Shown here: positions 1 to 9,003 of the stretch, piece after piece
How the letters are laid out: each line of letters opens with the position of its first letter
Numbering within the stretch: position 1 is the stretch's first letter
From: Afipia birgiae 34632
Lineage (GTDB): Bacteria > Pseudomonadota > Alphaproteobacteria > Rhizobiales > Xanthobacteraceae
Length of the DNA: 64,000 nt
Direction of reading: 5' to 3'
NCBI RefSeq assembly: GCF_000308295.2
Contig: NZ_HG326653.1
Span: 827,212 to 891,211 of the forward strand
Notes under the pieces: model-generated
What the model saw: the letters and a program-made list of their open reading frames with translations, nothing else
The model's database searches: none
Told to the model about the DNA's origin: nothing
Translations under genes and position numbers: made by a program

Positions 1-1136
1 ATATCAGTCGGGGCCTGCGCTCCCGCGCTATGGACCTGGTCGACATCGAACTCGGCCCGAAGCCCGAGCATGAGATTCGCAACGCGCTGGAAAAGGAAAT
101 CACCGCCGAACGCTGGACCCGCATCGATGGCGAGATTCAACGCGTCGCCGACGAAACCGGCTTCATCGATCTGCGGCCCGACCAGAGCGGTCCCGCCGAT
201 CCTGAACTGCGCCGCCTCATGGTCGGCCGCCTCCAGCATCTTAAGAAGATGGACCTTGCGTTCGAGGGTGAGCCCGGCCAGTGGACGGTCGGACTCGGAG
301 CCGAACGCACGTTACGCGAGCTCGGCATCCGCGGCGACATCATCAAGACCATGCACCGCGCCTTCGCCGGGCGCGATCAGGATCGCGGCTTTTCCGATTT
401 CGTGATCGACGGCGGCGCAGCCGAAGCTCCGATCATTGGCCGTCTCGTCGATCGCGGCCTGCATGACGAGCTGAGCGGTGAGGCCTATGCCGTCATCGAT
501 GGCGTCGACGGGCGTGCGCATCATGTCCGCTTTCGTGACATCGACGCCTTCGAACGCGCTCCGGCCAATGGCGGCATCGTCGAGGTTCGCCGCTTCGGCG
601 GCCCCGAGGACGAACGTCCGACGCTCGTGCTCGCGACGCGCTCCGATCTCGATCTTCAGGCGCAGGTCACGGCGCCCGGCGCCACCTGGCTCGACCATCG
701 CCTTGTCGAGCGCGAGGCGATGCCGCTCGCTCAATCAGGCTTTGCGCAGGAGGTGCGCGACGCCATCCATGCGCGGGCCGATCATCTCGCCGATCAGGGA
801 CTGGCGCGCCGGGACGGCCAACGCATCGTGATGCAGCGCGATCTTCTTACGACGCTGCGTCGGCGTGAAGTCGATGCTGTCGGCGAGAAGCTTACGGCCG
901 AGACCGGCCTGCCGCATGTGAAGGCACAGGCCGGCGAGTACGTCGCCGGCACCGTGCGCCAGCGCCTGACGCTGTCTTCCGGCCGCTTCGCGATGATCGA
1001 CGACAGGCTCGGCTTCCAGCTCGTCCCCTGGTCCCGCGACCTCGAACGCAAACTCGGCCAGCACGTCGCCGGCGTCGCCAAGGATGGCGGCGGCATCGAG
1101 TGGGCGATCGGCCGCAAGCGCGATCTCGGCATCTGA
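1..1136 (+). CDS. Conjugative relaxase, C-terminal part (VirD2-like, DUF3363)
   Basis: The reading frame is open from the left edge (codons from base 3) to a stop at 1136, so only the C-terminal ~377 residues are present and the HUH relaxase domain lies outside the window. The visible part starts ISRGLRSRAMDLV and matches the DUF3363 region of alphaproteobacterial relaxases that nick oriT and pilot the strand into the recipient. Its position just upstream of the coupling-protein gene and a trb operon is the usual order in rhizobial ICEs. An internal ATG at base 30 is unlikely to be the true start, because the family sequence continues upstream of it. Confidence 0.8.
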   Translation, partial: ISRGLRSRAMDLVDIELGPKPEHEIRNALEKEITAERWTRIDGEIQRVADETGFIDLRPDQSGPADPELRRLMVGRLQHLKKMDLAFEGEPGQWTVGLGAERTLRELGIRGDIIKTMHRAFAGRDQDRGFSDFVIDGGAAEAPIIGRLVDRGLHDELSGEAYAVIDGVDGRAHHVRFRDIDAFERAPANGGIVEVRRFGGPEDERPTLVLATRSDLDLQAQVTAPGATWLDHRLVEREAMPLAQSGFAQEVRDAIHARADHLADQGLARRDGQRIVMQRDLLTTLRRREVDAVGEKLTAETGLPHVKAQAGEYVAGTVRQRLTLSSGRFAMIDDRLGFQLVPWSRDLERKLGQHVAGVAKDGGGIEWAIGRKRDLGI

Positions 1137-1158
1137 CAACCACGGAAAGGATCTCGCC

Positions 1159-3141
1159 ATGTCCGCAACCAAAATCCTTTGGGGACAGATTCTCGTCGTC
1201 ACCCTCATCGTGCTCGCCACCACCTGGGGCGCCACGCAATATGTCGCCTGGCAGCTCGGGTTTCAGGCGCAGCTCGGAACACCCTGGTTCAAGTTAGGCG
1301 GCGTATCCGTCTATTATCCGCCGGCCTTTTTCTGGTGGTGGTATTTCTACGACGCCTATGCGCCGGGCACCTTCACGGAAGGCGCCTTCATCGCGGCCTC
1401 CGGCGGCTTCATCGCGATCGCTGTCGCCATCGGCATGTCAGTCTGGCGGGCGCGCGAGGCCAAGAATGTCCAGACCTACGGCTCGGCGCGATGGGCCGAG
1501 AAGAAAGAGGTGGCGGCGGCGGGTCTGCTCGGCGCCGACGGCGTGGTGCTCGGGCGGCTCGAACAGGACTATCTGCGCCATGACGGGCCGGAGCATGTGC
1601 TCTGCTTTGCGCCGACGCGCTCAGGCAAGGGCGTCGGCCTGGTCGTACCCTCGCTCCTGACCTGGCCGGGCTCGGCCATCGTCCACGACATCAAGGGCGA
1701 GAACTGGCAGCTCACCGCCGGCTTCCGTTCCCGGCACGGCCGCGTGCTGCTGTTCGATCCGACCAATCCGAACTCAGCCGCCTACAATCCTTTGCTCGAG
1801 GTCAGGCGCGGCGAATGGGAAGTCCGCGACGTTCAGAACGTCGCCGATGTCCTGGTCGATCCCGAGGGTTCGCTCGACAAGCGCAACCATTGGGAAAAGA
1901 CCAGCCACTCCCTTCTCGTCGGCGCGATCCTGCACGTCCTCTATGCCGAGGAGAACAAGACGCTCGCGGGCGTCGCAGCTTTTCTCTCCGATCCGAAACG
2001 GTCGATCGAGGCGACGCTCTCCGCGATGATGGCGACGAAGCATCTCGGTGAAGCCGGTCCGCATCCGGTCGTCGCCTCGACGGCGCGCGAACTCTTCAAC
2101 AAATCCGACAACGAGCGCTCCGGCGTGCTCTCGACCGCCATGTCGTTCCTCGGCCTCTATCGCGATCCGGTCGTGGCGGAAGTCACCAGCCGGTGCGACT
2201 GGCGCATCGCCGATCTCACGACCGAGGAAAAGCCCGCCACGCTTTATATGGTCGTGCCGCCGTCCGACATCTCGCGCACCAAGCCGCTGATCCGCCTGGT
2301 CCTCAACCAGATCGGCCGCCGTCTCACCGAGGATCTGCACGCCAAGGAGCGCAAGCACCGCATCCTGATGATGCTCGACGAATTCCCGGCGCTCGGCCGC
2401 CTCGACTTCTTCGAGTCGGCACTCGCCTTCATGGCCGGCTACGGCATCAAGAGCTTCCTCATCGCCCAGTCGCTCAACCAGATCGAGAAAGCTTACGGGG
2501 CCAACAATTCGATCCTCGACAATTGCCATGTCCGCGTCAGCTTCGCGACCAATGACGAGCGGACCGCCAAGCGCGTCTCGGATGCGCTGGGGACCGCGAC
2601 CGAGATGAAGGCGATGAAGAACTATGCCGGGCACAGGCTCTCGCCCTGGCTCGGCCATTTGATGGTGTCGCGTTCGGAAACCGCCCGGCCGCTGCTCACC
2701 CTAGGCGAGATCATGCAGCTCCCGCCGACCGACGAAATCGTCATGGTCGCCGGCACGCCGCCGGTGCGGGCGAAGAAGGCGCGCTATTACGAAGATGCAC
2801 GGTTCCGCGAGCGCGTGCTGCCGCCGCCAGATTCGCAAAAATCGGGGCGCACCCGTCATAAGGATGGCTGGTCGACTCTCCAGCCGCAAAAGCCCGATCC
2901 CGCGCTGGTAGCCGCCCACAAGCCCGACAAGGCCAATGCGGGCCTGCGCCGCGAACCCGAGCTTCCCGACCATGTTGCGATCGTCAAGGAGACGACCGAG
3001 ATGCGTCCCGCCGAGGAGTTCACGCGCATCCTCGACGACGAGCCGGAAGACGTCGCGCGCCAGCGCCAGGCGCTGCGTCGCCAAATGACCGGCATCGCCC
3101 GCCAGGTCGCACTCGATCCCGGCGACAACATGGAGCTGTGA
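1159..3141 (+). CDS. traG: Type IV coupling protein TraG/VirD4
   Basis: A 660-residue protein. The ATG at 1159 follows GGAAAGG by 8 nt; the frame is open further upstream inside the relaxase gene, but this start gives the expected N-terminus with membrane segments near residues 10-35 and 52-95. Walker A APTRSGKG is at about 151-158 and Walker B ILMMLDEFP at about 402-410. The family couples the relaxosome to the mating channel at the inner membrane and uses ATP to drive DNA transfer. It sits 22 nt after the relaxase gene and 4 nt before the ribbon-helix-helix gene, so one transcript is likely. Confidence 0.93.
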   Translation: MSATKILWGQILVVTLIVLATTWGATQYVAWQLGFQAQLGTPWFKLGGVSVYYPPAFFWWWYFYDAYAPGTFTEGAFIAASGGFIAIAVAIGMSVWRAREAKNVQTYGSARWAEKKEVAAAGLLGADGVVLGRLEQDYLRHDGPEHVLCFAPTRSGKGVGLVVPSLLTWPGSAIVHDIKGENWQLTAGFRSRHGRVLLFDPTNPNSAAYNPLLEVRRGEWEVRDVQNVADVLVDPEGSLDKRNHWEKTSHSLLVGAILHVLYAEENKTLAGVAAFLSDPKRSIEATLSAMMATKHLGEAGPHPVVASTARELFNKSDNERSGVLSTAMSFLGLYRDPVVAEVTSRCDWRIADLTTEEKPATLYMVVPPSDISRTKPLIRLVLNQIGRRLTEDLHAKERKHRILMMLDEFPALGRLDFFESALAFMAGYGIKSFLIAQSLNQIEKAYGANNSILDNCHVRVSFATNDERTAKRVSDALGTATEMKAMKNYAGHRLSPWLGHLMVSRSETARPLLTLGEIMQLPPTDEIVMVAGTPPVRAKKARYYEDARFRERVLPPPDSQKSGRTRHKDGWSTLQPQKPDPALVAAHKPDKANAGLRREPELPDHVAIVKETTEMRPAEEFTRILDDEPEDVARQRQALRRQMTGIARQVALDPGDNMEL

Positions 3142-3145
3142 CACC

Positions 3146-3574
3146 ATGCGCGACCGTCTCAATCTCACTTTGCCCGCCGAACTCATCGGTCGCATCAATG
3201 AGCTTGCCGATCGCAAGAAATTGCCTCGGTCCGCGATCGTCGAGGCGGCCGTCAGTTCGTTCCTGTCGCCCGACCACGCGGACGCGCGCGAAGCAGCCTT
3301 CGCCCGCAGGCTCGACCGGCTGTCCAGACAGGTCCAGCGGATGGAGCGCGATCTCGGCGTCACCGCCGAAACACTGGCGCTCTATGTGCGCTTCTGGCTG
3401 TCGATCACCCCGCCCGTGCCGCCGGACGCCCACGCTGCCGCGCAGGCCAAAGGCCGCGAGCGGTTTGACGGCTTCGTGGAGACGCTCGGCAAGCGATTGC
3501 AGAAGGGCCAGAGCTTCCTGCGCGAAATCCCGGACGATGTGCCGGGCGCCGCGCCGAGCGAAGTGTCGGAATAG
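3146..3574 (+). CDS. Ribbon-helix-helix (CopG/Arc-like) protein of the transfer region
   Basis: 142 residues. The N-terminus (RLNLTLPAELIGRINELAD) is the beta-strand plus helix of a ribbon-helix-helix DNA-binding domain, continued by KKLPRSAIVEAAVSSF. The rest (residues 55-142) is helical and charged with no motif I recognise. It starts 4 nt after traG. In related ICEs a CopG-like protein lies between traG and trbB, and relaxosome accessory or autoregulatory roles are known for the fold; which applies here is inference. Confidence 0.8.
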   Translation: MRDRLNLTLPAELIGRINELADRKKLPRSAIVEAAVSSFLSPDHADAREAAFARRLDRLSRQVQRMERDLGVTAETLALYVRFWLSITPPVPPDAHAAAQAKGRERFDGFVETLGKRLQKGQSFLREIPDDVPGAAPSEVSE

Positions 3575-3881
3575 CCTGCTGCCCTTGCGCCCGTCGACCA
3601 TAGTGCCGCGTTGAAAATCTCGATCATTGCCCGACGAACGGACGCAGTCGGCAAAAACAAATGGCGCAGCACCAATGCCGAATCTGTCTATCGATCATCG
3701 AACCTTCCTTCCGACGACCTTCTTGTCGCTCACCTCGGATCTGTGATTCCGCCGATCTCCTGTATTTGCGCGCTACACTACTACGCCTCTGTTTTCTTGT
3801 TGAAGTGGCCTCAGATCTGGCTCTTTTAATCAGCCCCGCATGGGGGTGCGTCTGTCAGTCCCGGCTGGAAATCGGGGCGAT
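3575..3881. other. Intergenic region before the trb operon
   Basis: About 307 bases without a convincing gene, visibly lower in GC than its flanks. Short open frames here have no recognisable protein character. It is the natural place for a trb promoter; the A/T-rich stretch around 3797-3835 is the most promoter-like part, but I see no sharp -35/-10 pair. Confidence 0.5.
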
Positions 3882-4862
3882 ATGGCGGCTATGCATCAAT
3901 ATTCGGAACGTCACGCGCGCGGCGCGCGCATGCTGCGCACGGCGCTCGGTCCAGCCATCGCGCGGTTTCTGGAAGATGCTGCCGTCGTCGAGGTAATGCT
4001 GAACCCGGACGGGCGCATCTGGATTGATCGTCTCTCGGAAGGGCTGGCTGATACGGGCGAGCGACTGTCGGCGACCGATGGCGAACGCATCGTGCGTCTG
4101 GTCGCGCATCACGTTGGCGCGGAGGTTCACGCGCGGAGCCCGCGTGTCTCCGCCGAGCTTCCCGAAACTGGTGAACGCTTCGAAGGGTTATTGCCTCCCG
4201 TTGTCGCGGCGCCTGCCTTCGCCATCCGCAAGCCCGCCGTCGCGGTGTTCACGCTCGACGACTATGTCGCCGCCGGCATCATGTCCGCCGATCAGGCCGC
4301 GTCGCTACGTATCGCAGTCGTCTCCCGCGCCAACATTCTTGTCGCAGGCGGCACCTCGACCGGCAAGACCACGCTGACCAACGCGCTGCTGGCCGAAGTC
4401 GCCAAGAGCGCCGATCGTGTCGTCATCATCGAGGACACGCGCGAGCTGCAATGCGCCGCGCCGAACCTCGTCGCCATGCGCACGAAAGACGGCGTGGCGA
4501 CGCTCTCCGATCTCGTGCGGTCCAGCTTACGCCTGCGGCCCGATCGCATTCCCATCGGCGAGGTGCGCGGCGCCGAAGCGCTCGATCTCCTCAAAGCCTG
4601 GGGCACCGGCCATCCCGGCGGCATCGGCACGATCCATGCCGGAACCGGCATCGGTGCGCTGCGCCGGCTCGAACAGCTCATCCAGGAAGCCGTCGTCACG
4701 GTCCCCCGCGCGCTGATTGCCGAGACCATCGACCTCGTTGCCGTCCTCTCCGGCCGCGGGTCCGCGCGCCGGCTGGCCGAACTCGCCCGCGTCGAAGGGC
4801 TCGGTCCTGACGGCGACTACCACATCACCCCTGCCACTTCGAACTCCATGGAGCCCGCATGA
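3882..4862 (+). CDS. trbB: TrbB, P-type conjugative transfer ATPase
   Basis: A 326-residue VirB11-family secretion ATPase that powers assembly of the conjugative pilus and channel from the cytoplasmic face. Walker [11 protein letters not shown] is at about 156-165, followed by IIEDTRELQ and a typical [14 protein letters not shown] region. I place the start at the ATG at 3882 ([11 protein letters not shown]), because TrbB proteins begin close to [12 protein letters not shown]; ATGs at 3840 and 3891 are alternatives and none has a strong Shine-Dalgarno. The end overlaps trbC in an ATGA junction at 4859-4862. Confidence 0.93.
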   Translation: MAAMHQYSERHARGARMLRTALGPAIARFLEDAAVVEVMLNPDGRIWIDRLSEGLADTGERLSATDGERIVRLVAHHVGAEVHARSPRVSAELPETGERFEGLLPPVVAAPAFAIRKPAVAVFTLDDYVAAGIMSADQAASLRIAVVSRANILVAGGTSTGKTTLTNALLAEVAKSADRVVIIEDTRELQCAAPNLVAMRTKDGVATLSDLVRSSLRLRPDRIPIGEVRGAEALDLLKAWGTGHPGGIGTIHAGTGIGALRRLEQLIQEAVVTVPRALIAETIDLVAVLSGRGSARRLAELARVEGLGPDGDYHITPATSNSMEPA

Positions 4863-5191
4863 TCCGTACAGCAATCCGTATCCGCCGCACCTTCGCGACG
4901 GCGGTCGCCGTCGCCACCATCAATCTCATTCTGCTCCCGGCCGCCCATGCCTCCGGCTCTTCCATGCCGTGGGAGCAACCGCTTCAGAAAATCCTTCAGT
5001 CGATCGAAGGGCCGGTCGCCAAAATCGTCGCGGTGATCATCATCATCGCGACCGGCCTGGCGCTCGCTTTCGGCGACACCTCCGGCGGCTTTCGCCGTCT
5101 GATCCAGATCGTCTTCGGGCTTTCGATCGCCTTCGCCGCGTCGAGCTTTTTCCTGTCCTTCTTCTCCTTCGGCGGCGGGGCGCTGATCTGA
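4859..5191 (+). CDS. trbC: TrbC, conjugative pilin precursor
   Basis: 110 residues with an N-terminal signal-like hydrophobic segment (about 10-32, ending AAHASG) and two further membrane segments at about 52-70 and 82-105. This is the VirB2/TrbC prepilin layout; the mature region builds the pilus shaft. The start overlaps trbB by 4 nt (ATGA) and the stop overlaps the trbD start by one base, indicating tight translational coupling. Confidence 0.9.
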   Translation: MIRTAIRIRRTFATAVAVATINLILLPAAHASGSSMPWEQPLQKILQSIEGPVAKIVAVIIIIATGLALAFGDTSGGFRRLIQIVFGLSIAFAASSFFLSFFSFGGGALI

Positions 5192-5472
5192 TGGCTGCCG
5201 CCTTCGAACAACTCGACGCCGTGCCGGGATATTCGGTCCCGGTCCACCGCGCACTGACCGAGCACATCCTGCTCGGCGGCGCGCCGCGGTCCATCGCAAT
5301 TCTGAACGGGACGCTGGCCGGAGCCGTGGGCCTCGGCCTGCGCCTCTGGCTGGTCGGCTTGGCTATCTGGGCCGTCGGCCATTTCGCGGCGGTGTGGGCG
5401 GCGAAACGCGATCCGCTCTTCGTGGAAGTCGGCCGCCGCCATCTGCGTATCCCCGGTCATCTGTCGGTCTGA
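5191..5472 (+). CDS. trbD: TrbD, inner-membrane mating-pair protein
   Basis: 93 residues, VirB3-like. The ATG at 5191 shares a base with the trbC stop. It begins with the family-typical YSVPVHRALTEHILLGGAPR and then has one hydrophobic stretch (about 38-72), followed by a short basic tail (RRHLRIPGHL). VirB3/TrbD proteins are small inner-membrane partners of the TrbE ATPase encoded 12 nt downstream. Confidence 0.9.
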   Translation: MAAAFEQLDAVPGYSVPVHRALTEHILLGGAPRSIAILNGTLAGAVGLGLRLWLVGLAIWAVGHFAAVWAAKRDPLFVEVGRRHLRIPGHLSV

Positions 5473-5484
5473 GGAGCGCGATCC

Positions 5485-7935
5485 ATGATGAATCTCGCCG
5501 AATATCGCCGCTCGGCTTCGCGCCTTGCCGACTATCTGCCCTGGGTCGCGCTCGTCGGCCCCGGCGTCGTGCTCAATAAGGACGGCAGCTTTCAGCGCAC
5601 GGCGAAGTTTCGTGGCCCCGATCTCGATAGTGCTGTTGCCGCCGAGCTGGTCGCCGTCGCCGGCCGCATCAACAACGCCTTCCGCCGTCTCGGATCGGGC
5701 TGGAGCATTTTTGTCGAAGCGCAGCGCCATGAGGCCGCAACCTATCCCAATAGCGTCTTTCCTGATCCGGCCTCTGGCCTCGTTGATGCCGAGCGCAAGG
5801 CCGACTTCGAGGAAGAAGGGATCCATTTCGTATCGGGCTATTTCCTGACCTTCCTCTATCTGCCGCCGGCCGAGGAAGCAGCACGCACCGAAGCCTGGCT
5901 CTATGAGGGCCGGGAAAAGTCAGGCGTCGATCCGCATGAGATTCTGCGCGCTTTCACCGATCGCACCGATCGCGTTATCGCGTTGCTCGATGGCTTCATG
6001 CCGGAATGCGCCTGGCTCGATGACAGCGAGACGCTGACTTACCTCCATTCCTGCGTTTCGACGAAACGTCATCGCGTCCGTGTTCCCGAGACCCCGATCT
6101 ATCTCGATGCGCTGCTCGCCGATCAGCCGCTGACCGGCGGGCTGGAGCCACGCCTTGGCGATCAGCACGTTCGCATCCTCACCATCACTGGCTTTCCGAC
6201 CGCGACCACGCCCGGCCTGCTCGACGATCTGAATCGGCTGGCGTTCCCGTATCGCTGGTCCACGCGGGCGATCCTGATCGACAAGACCGACGCCACGAAG
6301 TTGCTGACGAAGATCAGACGGCAGTGGTTCGCCAAGCGCAAGTCCATCGCCGCGATCCTCAAGGAGGTGATGACCAACGAGCAATCCGTGCTGGTCGATA
6401 CCGATGCGTCGAACAAGGCGGCTGACGCCGATATGGCCTTGCAGGAACTCGGCGCGGACGTGGCGGGCATGGCTTATGTCACCGCGACCATCGCCGTCTG
6501 GGATGCCGATCCGCGTCTCGCCGATGAGAAACTGCGCCTCGTCGAGAAGGTCATTCAGAGCCGCGACTTCACGGCCATGATCGAAGGTGTGAACGCCGTC
6601 GATGCCTGGCTCGGCTCGCTCCCCGGACATGCCTACGCCAATGTCCGCCAGCCGCCGGTCTCGACGCTCAATCTCGCCCACATGATCCCCCTCTCTGCTG
6701 TGTGGGCGGGGCCGGAACGGGACGAGCATTTCGGTGCGCCCCCGCTGCTCTACGGCAGAACGGAAGGCTCGACCCCGTTCCGGTTATCGTTGCACGTCGG
6801 CGATGTCGGCCACACGCTGGTCGTCGGCCCGACCGGCGCGGGCAAATCGGTCCTGCTTGCCCTCATGGCTTTGCAGTTCCGCCGCTACGACAATTCGCAG
6901 GTCTTCGCCTTCGACTTCGGCGGCTCGATCCGCGCCGCCGCGCTCGCCATGGGCGGCGACTGGCACGATCTCGGCGGCGGGCTGACCGAAGGCTCCGACG
7001 CTTCCGTGTCGCTCCAGCCGCTCGCACGCATTCACGACACCTATGAGCGTGCCTGGGCCGCCGACTGGATCGTGGCGATCCTGATGCGCGAAGGCATCAC
7101 CATCACGCCCGAAGCCAAGGAACATATCTGGACGGCGCTGACCTCGCTCGCCTCCGCGCCGGTCGAGGAGCGCACCATCACCGGCCTCTGCGTCCTGCTT
7201 CAGTCCAACGATCTGAAACAGGCGCTGCGTCCGTACTGCGTTGGCGGTCCCTATGGCCGACTGCTCGATGCCGAGGCCGAACAGCTCGGCCGCGCCGCCG
7301 TGCAAGCCTTCGAGATCGAGGGGCTTGTCGGAACCGGCTCGGCCCCGGCTGTGCTCGCGTATCTGTTTCACCGCATCGGCGACCGGCTCGACGGCCGCCC
7401 GACGCTGCTCATCATCGATGAAGGCTGGCTCGCGCTGGACGATGAAGGCTTCGCCGGCCAGTTGAGGGAGTGGTTGAAGACGCTGCGCAAGAAGAACGCC
7501 AGCGTCATCTTCGCCACGCAGTCGCTCAGCGACATTGACGGCAGCAATATCGCGCCCGCAATTATCGAGAGCTGCCCGACGCGGCTCCTGCTGCCGAACG
7601 AGCGCGCGATCGAGCCGCAGATCACGGCCATCTATCGCCGCTTCGGCTTGAATGACCGACAGATCGAAATTCTGGCGCGGGCGACACCCAAGCGCGACTA
7701 TTACTGCCAGTCGCGGCGCGGCAATCGGCTGTTCGAACTGGGACTCAGCGAAGTAGCCCTCGCGCTTTGCGCCGCGTCCTCCAAATCCGCCCAGACCCTG
7801 ATCGCCAATCTCGTCGCCGAGCATGGTCGCGAAGGATTCCTCGCGGCCTGGCTCCAGTCCCGCGACGTCGGTTGGGCCGCCGATCTCATCCCGACTTTCC
7901 CGGCGCTCATCCCCCAGGCCGAAAAGGAGTCTTGA
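5485..7935 (+). CDS. trbE: TrbE, VirB4-family conjugation ATPase
   Basis: 816 residues, the normal size for TrbE. Walker A GPTGAGKS is at about 448-455 and the Walker B-like TLLIIDEGWLALDDEGF lies in the C-terminal third, followed by KKNASVIFATQSLSDI. VirB4 ATPases energise pilus biogenesis and substrate transfer. The start at 5485 (MMNLAEYRR, alternative at 5488) follows GAGGAGCG. The gene ends 2 nt before trbJ. Confidence 0.95.
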   Translation: MMNLAEYRRSASRLADYLPWVALVGPGVVLNKDGSFQRTAKFRGPDLDSAVAAELVAVAGRINNAFRRLGSGWSIFVEAQRHEAATYPNSVFPDPASGLVDAERKADFEEEGIHFVSGYFLTFLYLPPAEEAARTEAWLYEGREKSGVDPHEILRAFTDRTDRVIALLDGFMPECAWLDDSETLTYLHSCVSTKRHRVRVPETPIYLDALLADQPLTGGLEPRLGDQHVRILTITGFPTATTPGLLDDLNRLAFPYRWSTRAILIDKTDATKLLTKIRRQWFAKRKSIAAILKEVMTNEQSVLVDTDASNKAADADMALQELGADVAGMAYVTATIAVWDADPRLADEKLRLVEKVIQSRDFTAMIEGVNAVDAWLGSLPGHAYANVRQPPVSTLNLAHMIPLSAVWAGPERDEHFGAPPLLYGRTEGSTPFRLSLHVGDVGHTLVVGPTGAGKSVLLALMALQFRRYDNSQVFAFDFGGSIRAAALAMGGDWHDLGGGLTEGSDASVSLQPLARIHDTYERAWAADWIVAILMREGITITPEAKEHIWTALTSLASAPVEERTITGLCVLLQSNDLKQALRPYCVGGPYGRLLDAEAEQLGRAAVQAFEIEGLVGTGSAPAVLAYLFHRIGDRLDGRPTLLIIDEGWLALDDEGFAGQLREWLKTLRKKNASVIFATQSLSDIDGSNIAPAIIESCPTRLLLPNERAIEPQITAIYRRFGLNDRQIEILARATPKRDYYCQSRRGNRLFELGLSEVALALCAASSKSAQTLIANLVAEHGREGFLAAWLQSRDVGWAADLIPTFPALIPQAEKES

Positions 7936-7937
7936 CC

Positions 7938-8702
7938 ATGAATATCCGTCTTTTCCGTTCGCGCGCCATGATCCTGGCCGCGACCATGCTCGCGGCGCCC
8001 ATCGCGCTCACGCCGATTCTCGCAACTCCTGCGCACGCGCTGATCGTGTTCGATCCGTCGAACTATGCGCAGAACGTGCTGACCGCCGCGCGCTCGCTGG
8101 AGCAGATCACCAATCAGATCACGTCGCTCCAGAACCAGGCGCAGATGCTCATCAACCAGGCGCGCAATCTGGCGAGCCTGCCGTATTCCGCGCTCCAGCA
8201 GCTTCAGCAGAACGTCCAGCGCACCCAGCAGCTTCTCAGCCAGGCGCAGAACATCGCCTTCAATGTCCAGCAGATCGACCAGATGTTTCAGCAGAAATAC
8301 GGGAGCGTCTCGATATCGGCGACCGATCAGCAGCTCATCACCGACGCGCGCTCGCGCTGGCAGAACACGGTCGGCGGGTTGCAGGACGCGATGCGCGTGC
8401 AGGCCGGCGTCGTCAGCAATATCGACAGCAACCGCACGCAGATGTCGGCGCTGGTCAGCCAGAGCCAGTCGGCGACCGGCGCGTTGCAGGCGACGCAGGC
8501 CGGCAACCAGCTCCTCGCGCTTCTCGCCCAGCAGCTTGCCGATCTCACCGCCGTTGGCGCCGCCAATGGCCGCGCGCAGATGCTGACCGAAGCCGAGCGC
8601 ACGGCAGCCGCCGAACAGGGCCGCGAGCAGCGTCGCCGCTTTCTAGCGCCGGGCAGCGGCTACCAGCCCGGCAACGCCCAGATGTTCAACAGCGGTAACT
8701 GA
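7938..8702 (+). CDS. trbJ: TrbJ, periplasmic mating-pair protein
   Basis: 254 residues, VirB5-like. The start ATG at 7938 follows AAAAGGAG; an open frame extends upstream within trbE but is not needed. A signal peptide (about 1-37, ending ATPAHA) is followed by a Gln/Asn-rich alpha-helical region (about 45-125) with heptad-like spacing, as expected of the coiled-coil TrbJ/VirB5 minor pilus component. It sits between trbE and the small trbK-like gene. Confidence 0.9.
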   Translation: MNIRLFRSRAMILAATMLAAPIALTPILATPAHALIVFDPSNYAQNVLTAARSLEQITNQITSLQNQAQMLINQARNLASLPYSALQQLQQNVQRTQQLLSQAQNIAFNVQQIDQMFQQKYGSVSISATDQQLITDARSRWQNTVGGLQDAMRVQAGVVSNIDSNRTQMSALVSQSQSATGALQATQAGNQLLALLAQQLADLTAVGAANGRAQMLTEAERTAAAEQGREQRRRFLAPGSGYQPGNAQMFNSGN

Positions 8703-8712
8703 GGGCGAGAGC

Positions 8713-9000
8713 ATGGACGGCAAGATGCTGGCGCGCATCGGCGCAATCATGTTCGTCGCGGTCGCTATCACGGCGACCGCGATCGAACTGACCCGCAAGG
8801 ACGACGCGCCGGCATCTTCGCCGATGCCGCAGCTCCACCCCGCAACCGATCCGTTGCGCGCGAGCCAGCGCCGGTGTCAGCAGCTTGGGCAGGCGGCGGC
8901 GAACGACGCCGACTGCCTGCGCGTCTGGGCCGAGACCCGCGATCGTTTTCTCGGCAAGACGGCCGCGCCCGTTGCGCCGCTGCCCCCGGAAGGGCGGTGA
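8713..9000 (+). CDS. trbK: TrbK-like small protein (putative entry exclusion)
   Basis: 95 residues: one N-terminal membrane/signal segment (about 7-26) and a short polar domain with two Cys in a RRCQQLGQAAANDADC arrangement. Position between trbJ and trbL, size and Cys spacing match the alternative TrbK family of alphaproteobacterial trb operons. TrbK in RP4 gives entry exclusion; here the role is inferred from family and position. Confidence 0.75.
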   Translation: MDGKMLARIGAIMFVAVAITATAIELTRKDDAPASSPMPQLHPATDPLRASQRRCQQLGQAAANDADCLRVWAETRDRFLGKTAAPVAPLPPEGR

Positions 9001-9003
9001 CGC

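Noticed and set aside
30..1136. A complete 368-codon gene starting at base 30
   Set aside because: The same frame is open to the window edge and the relaxase family sequence continues upstream of that ATG, so it is a partial gene.
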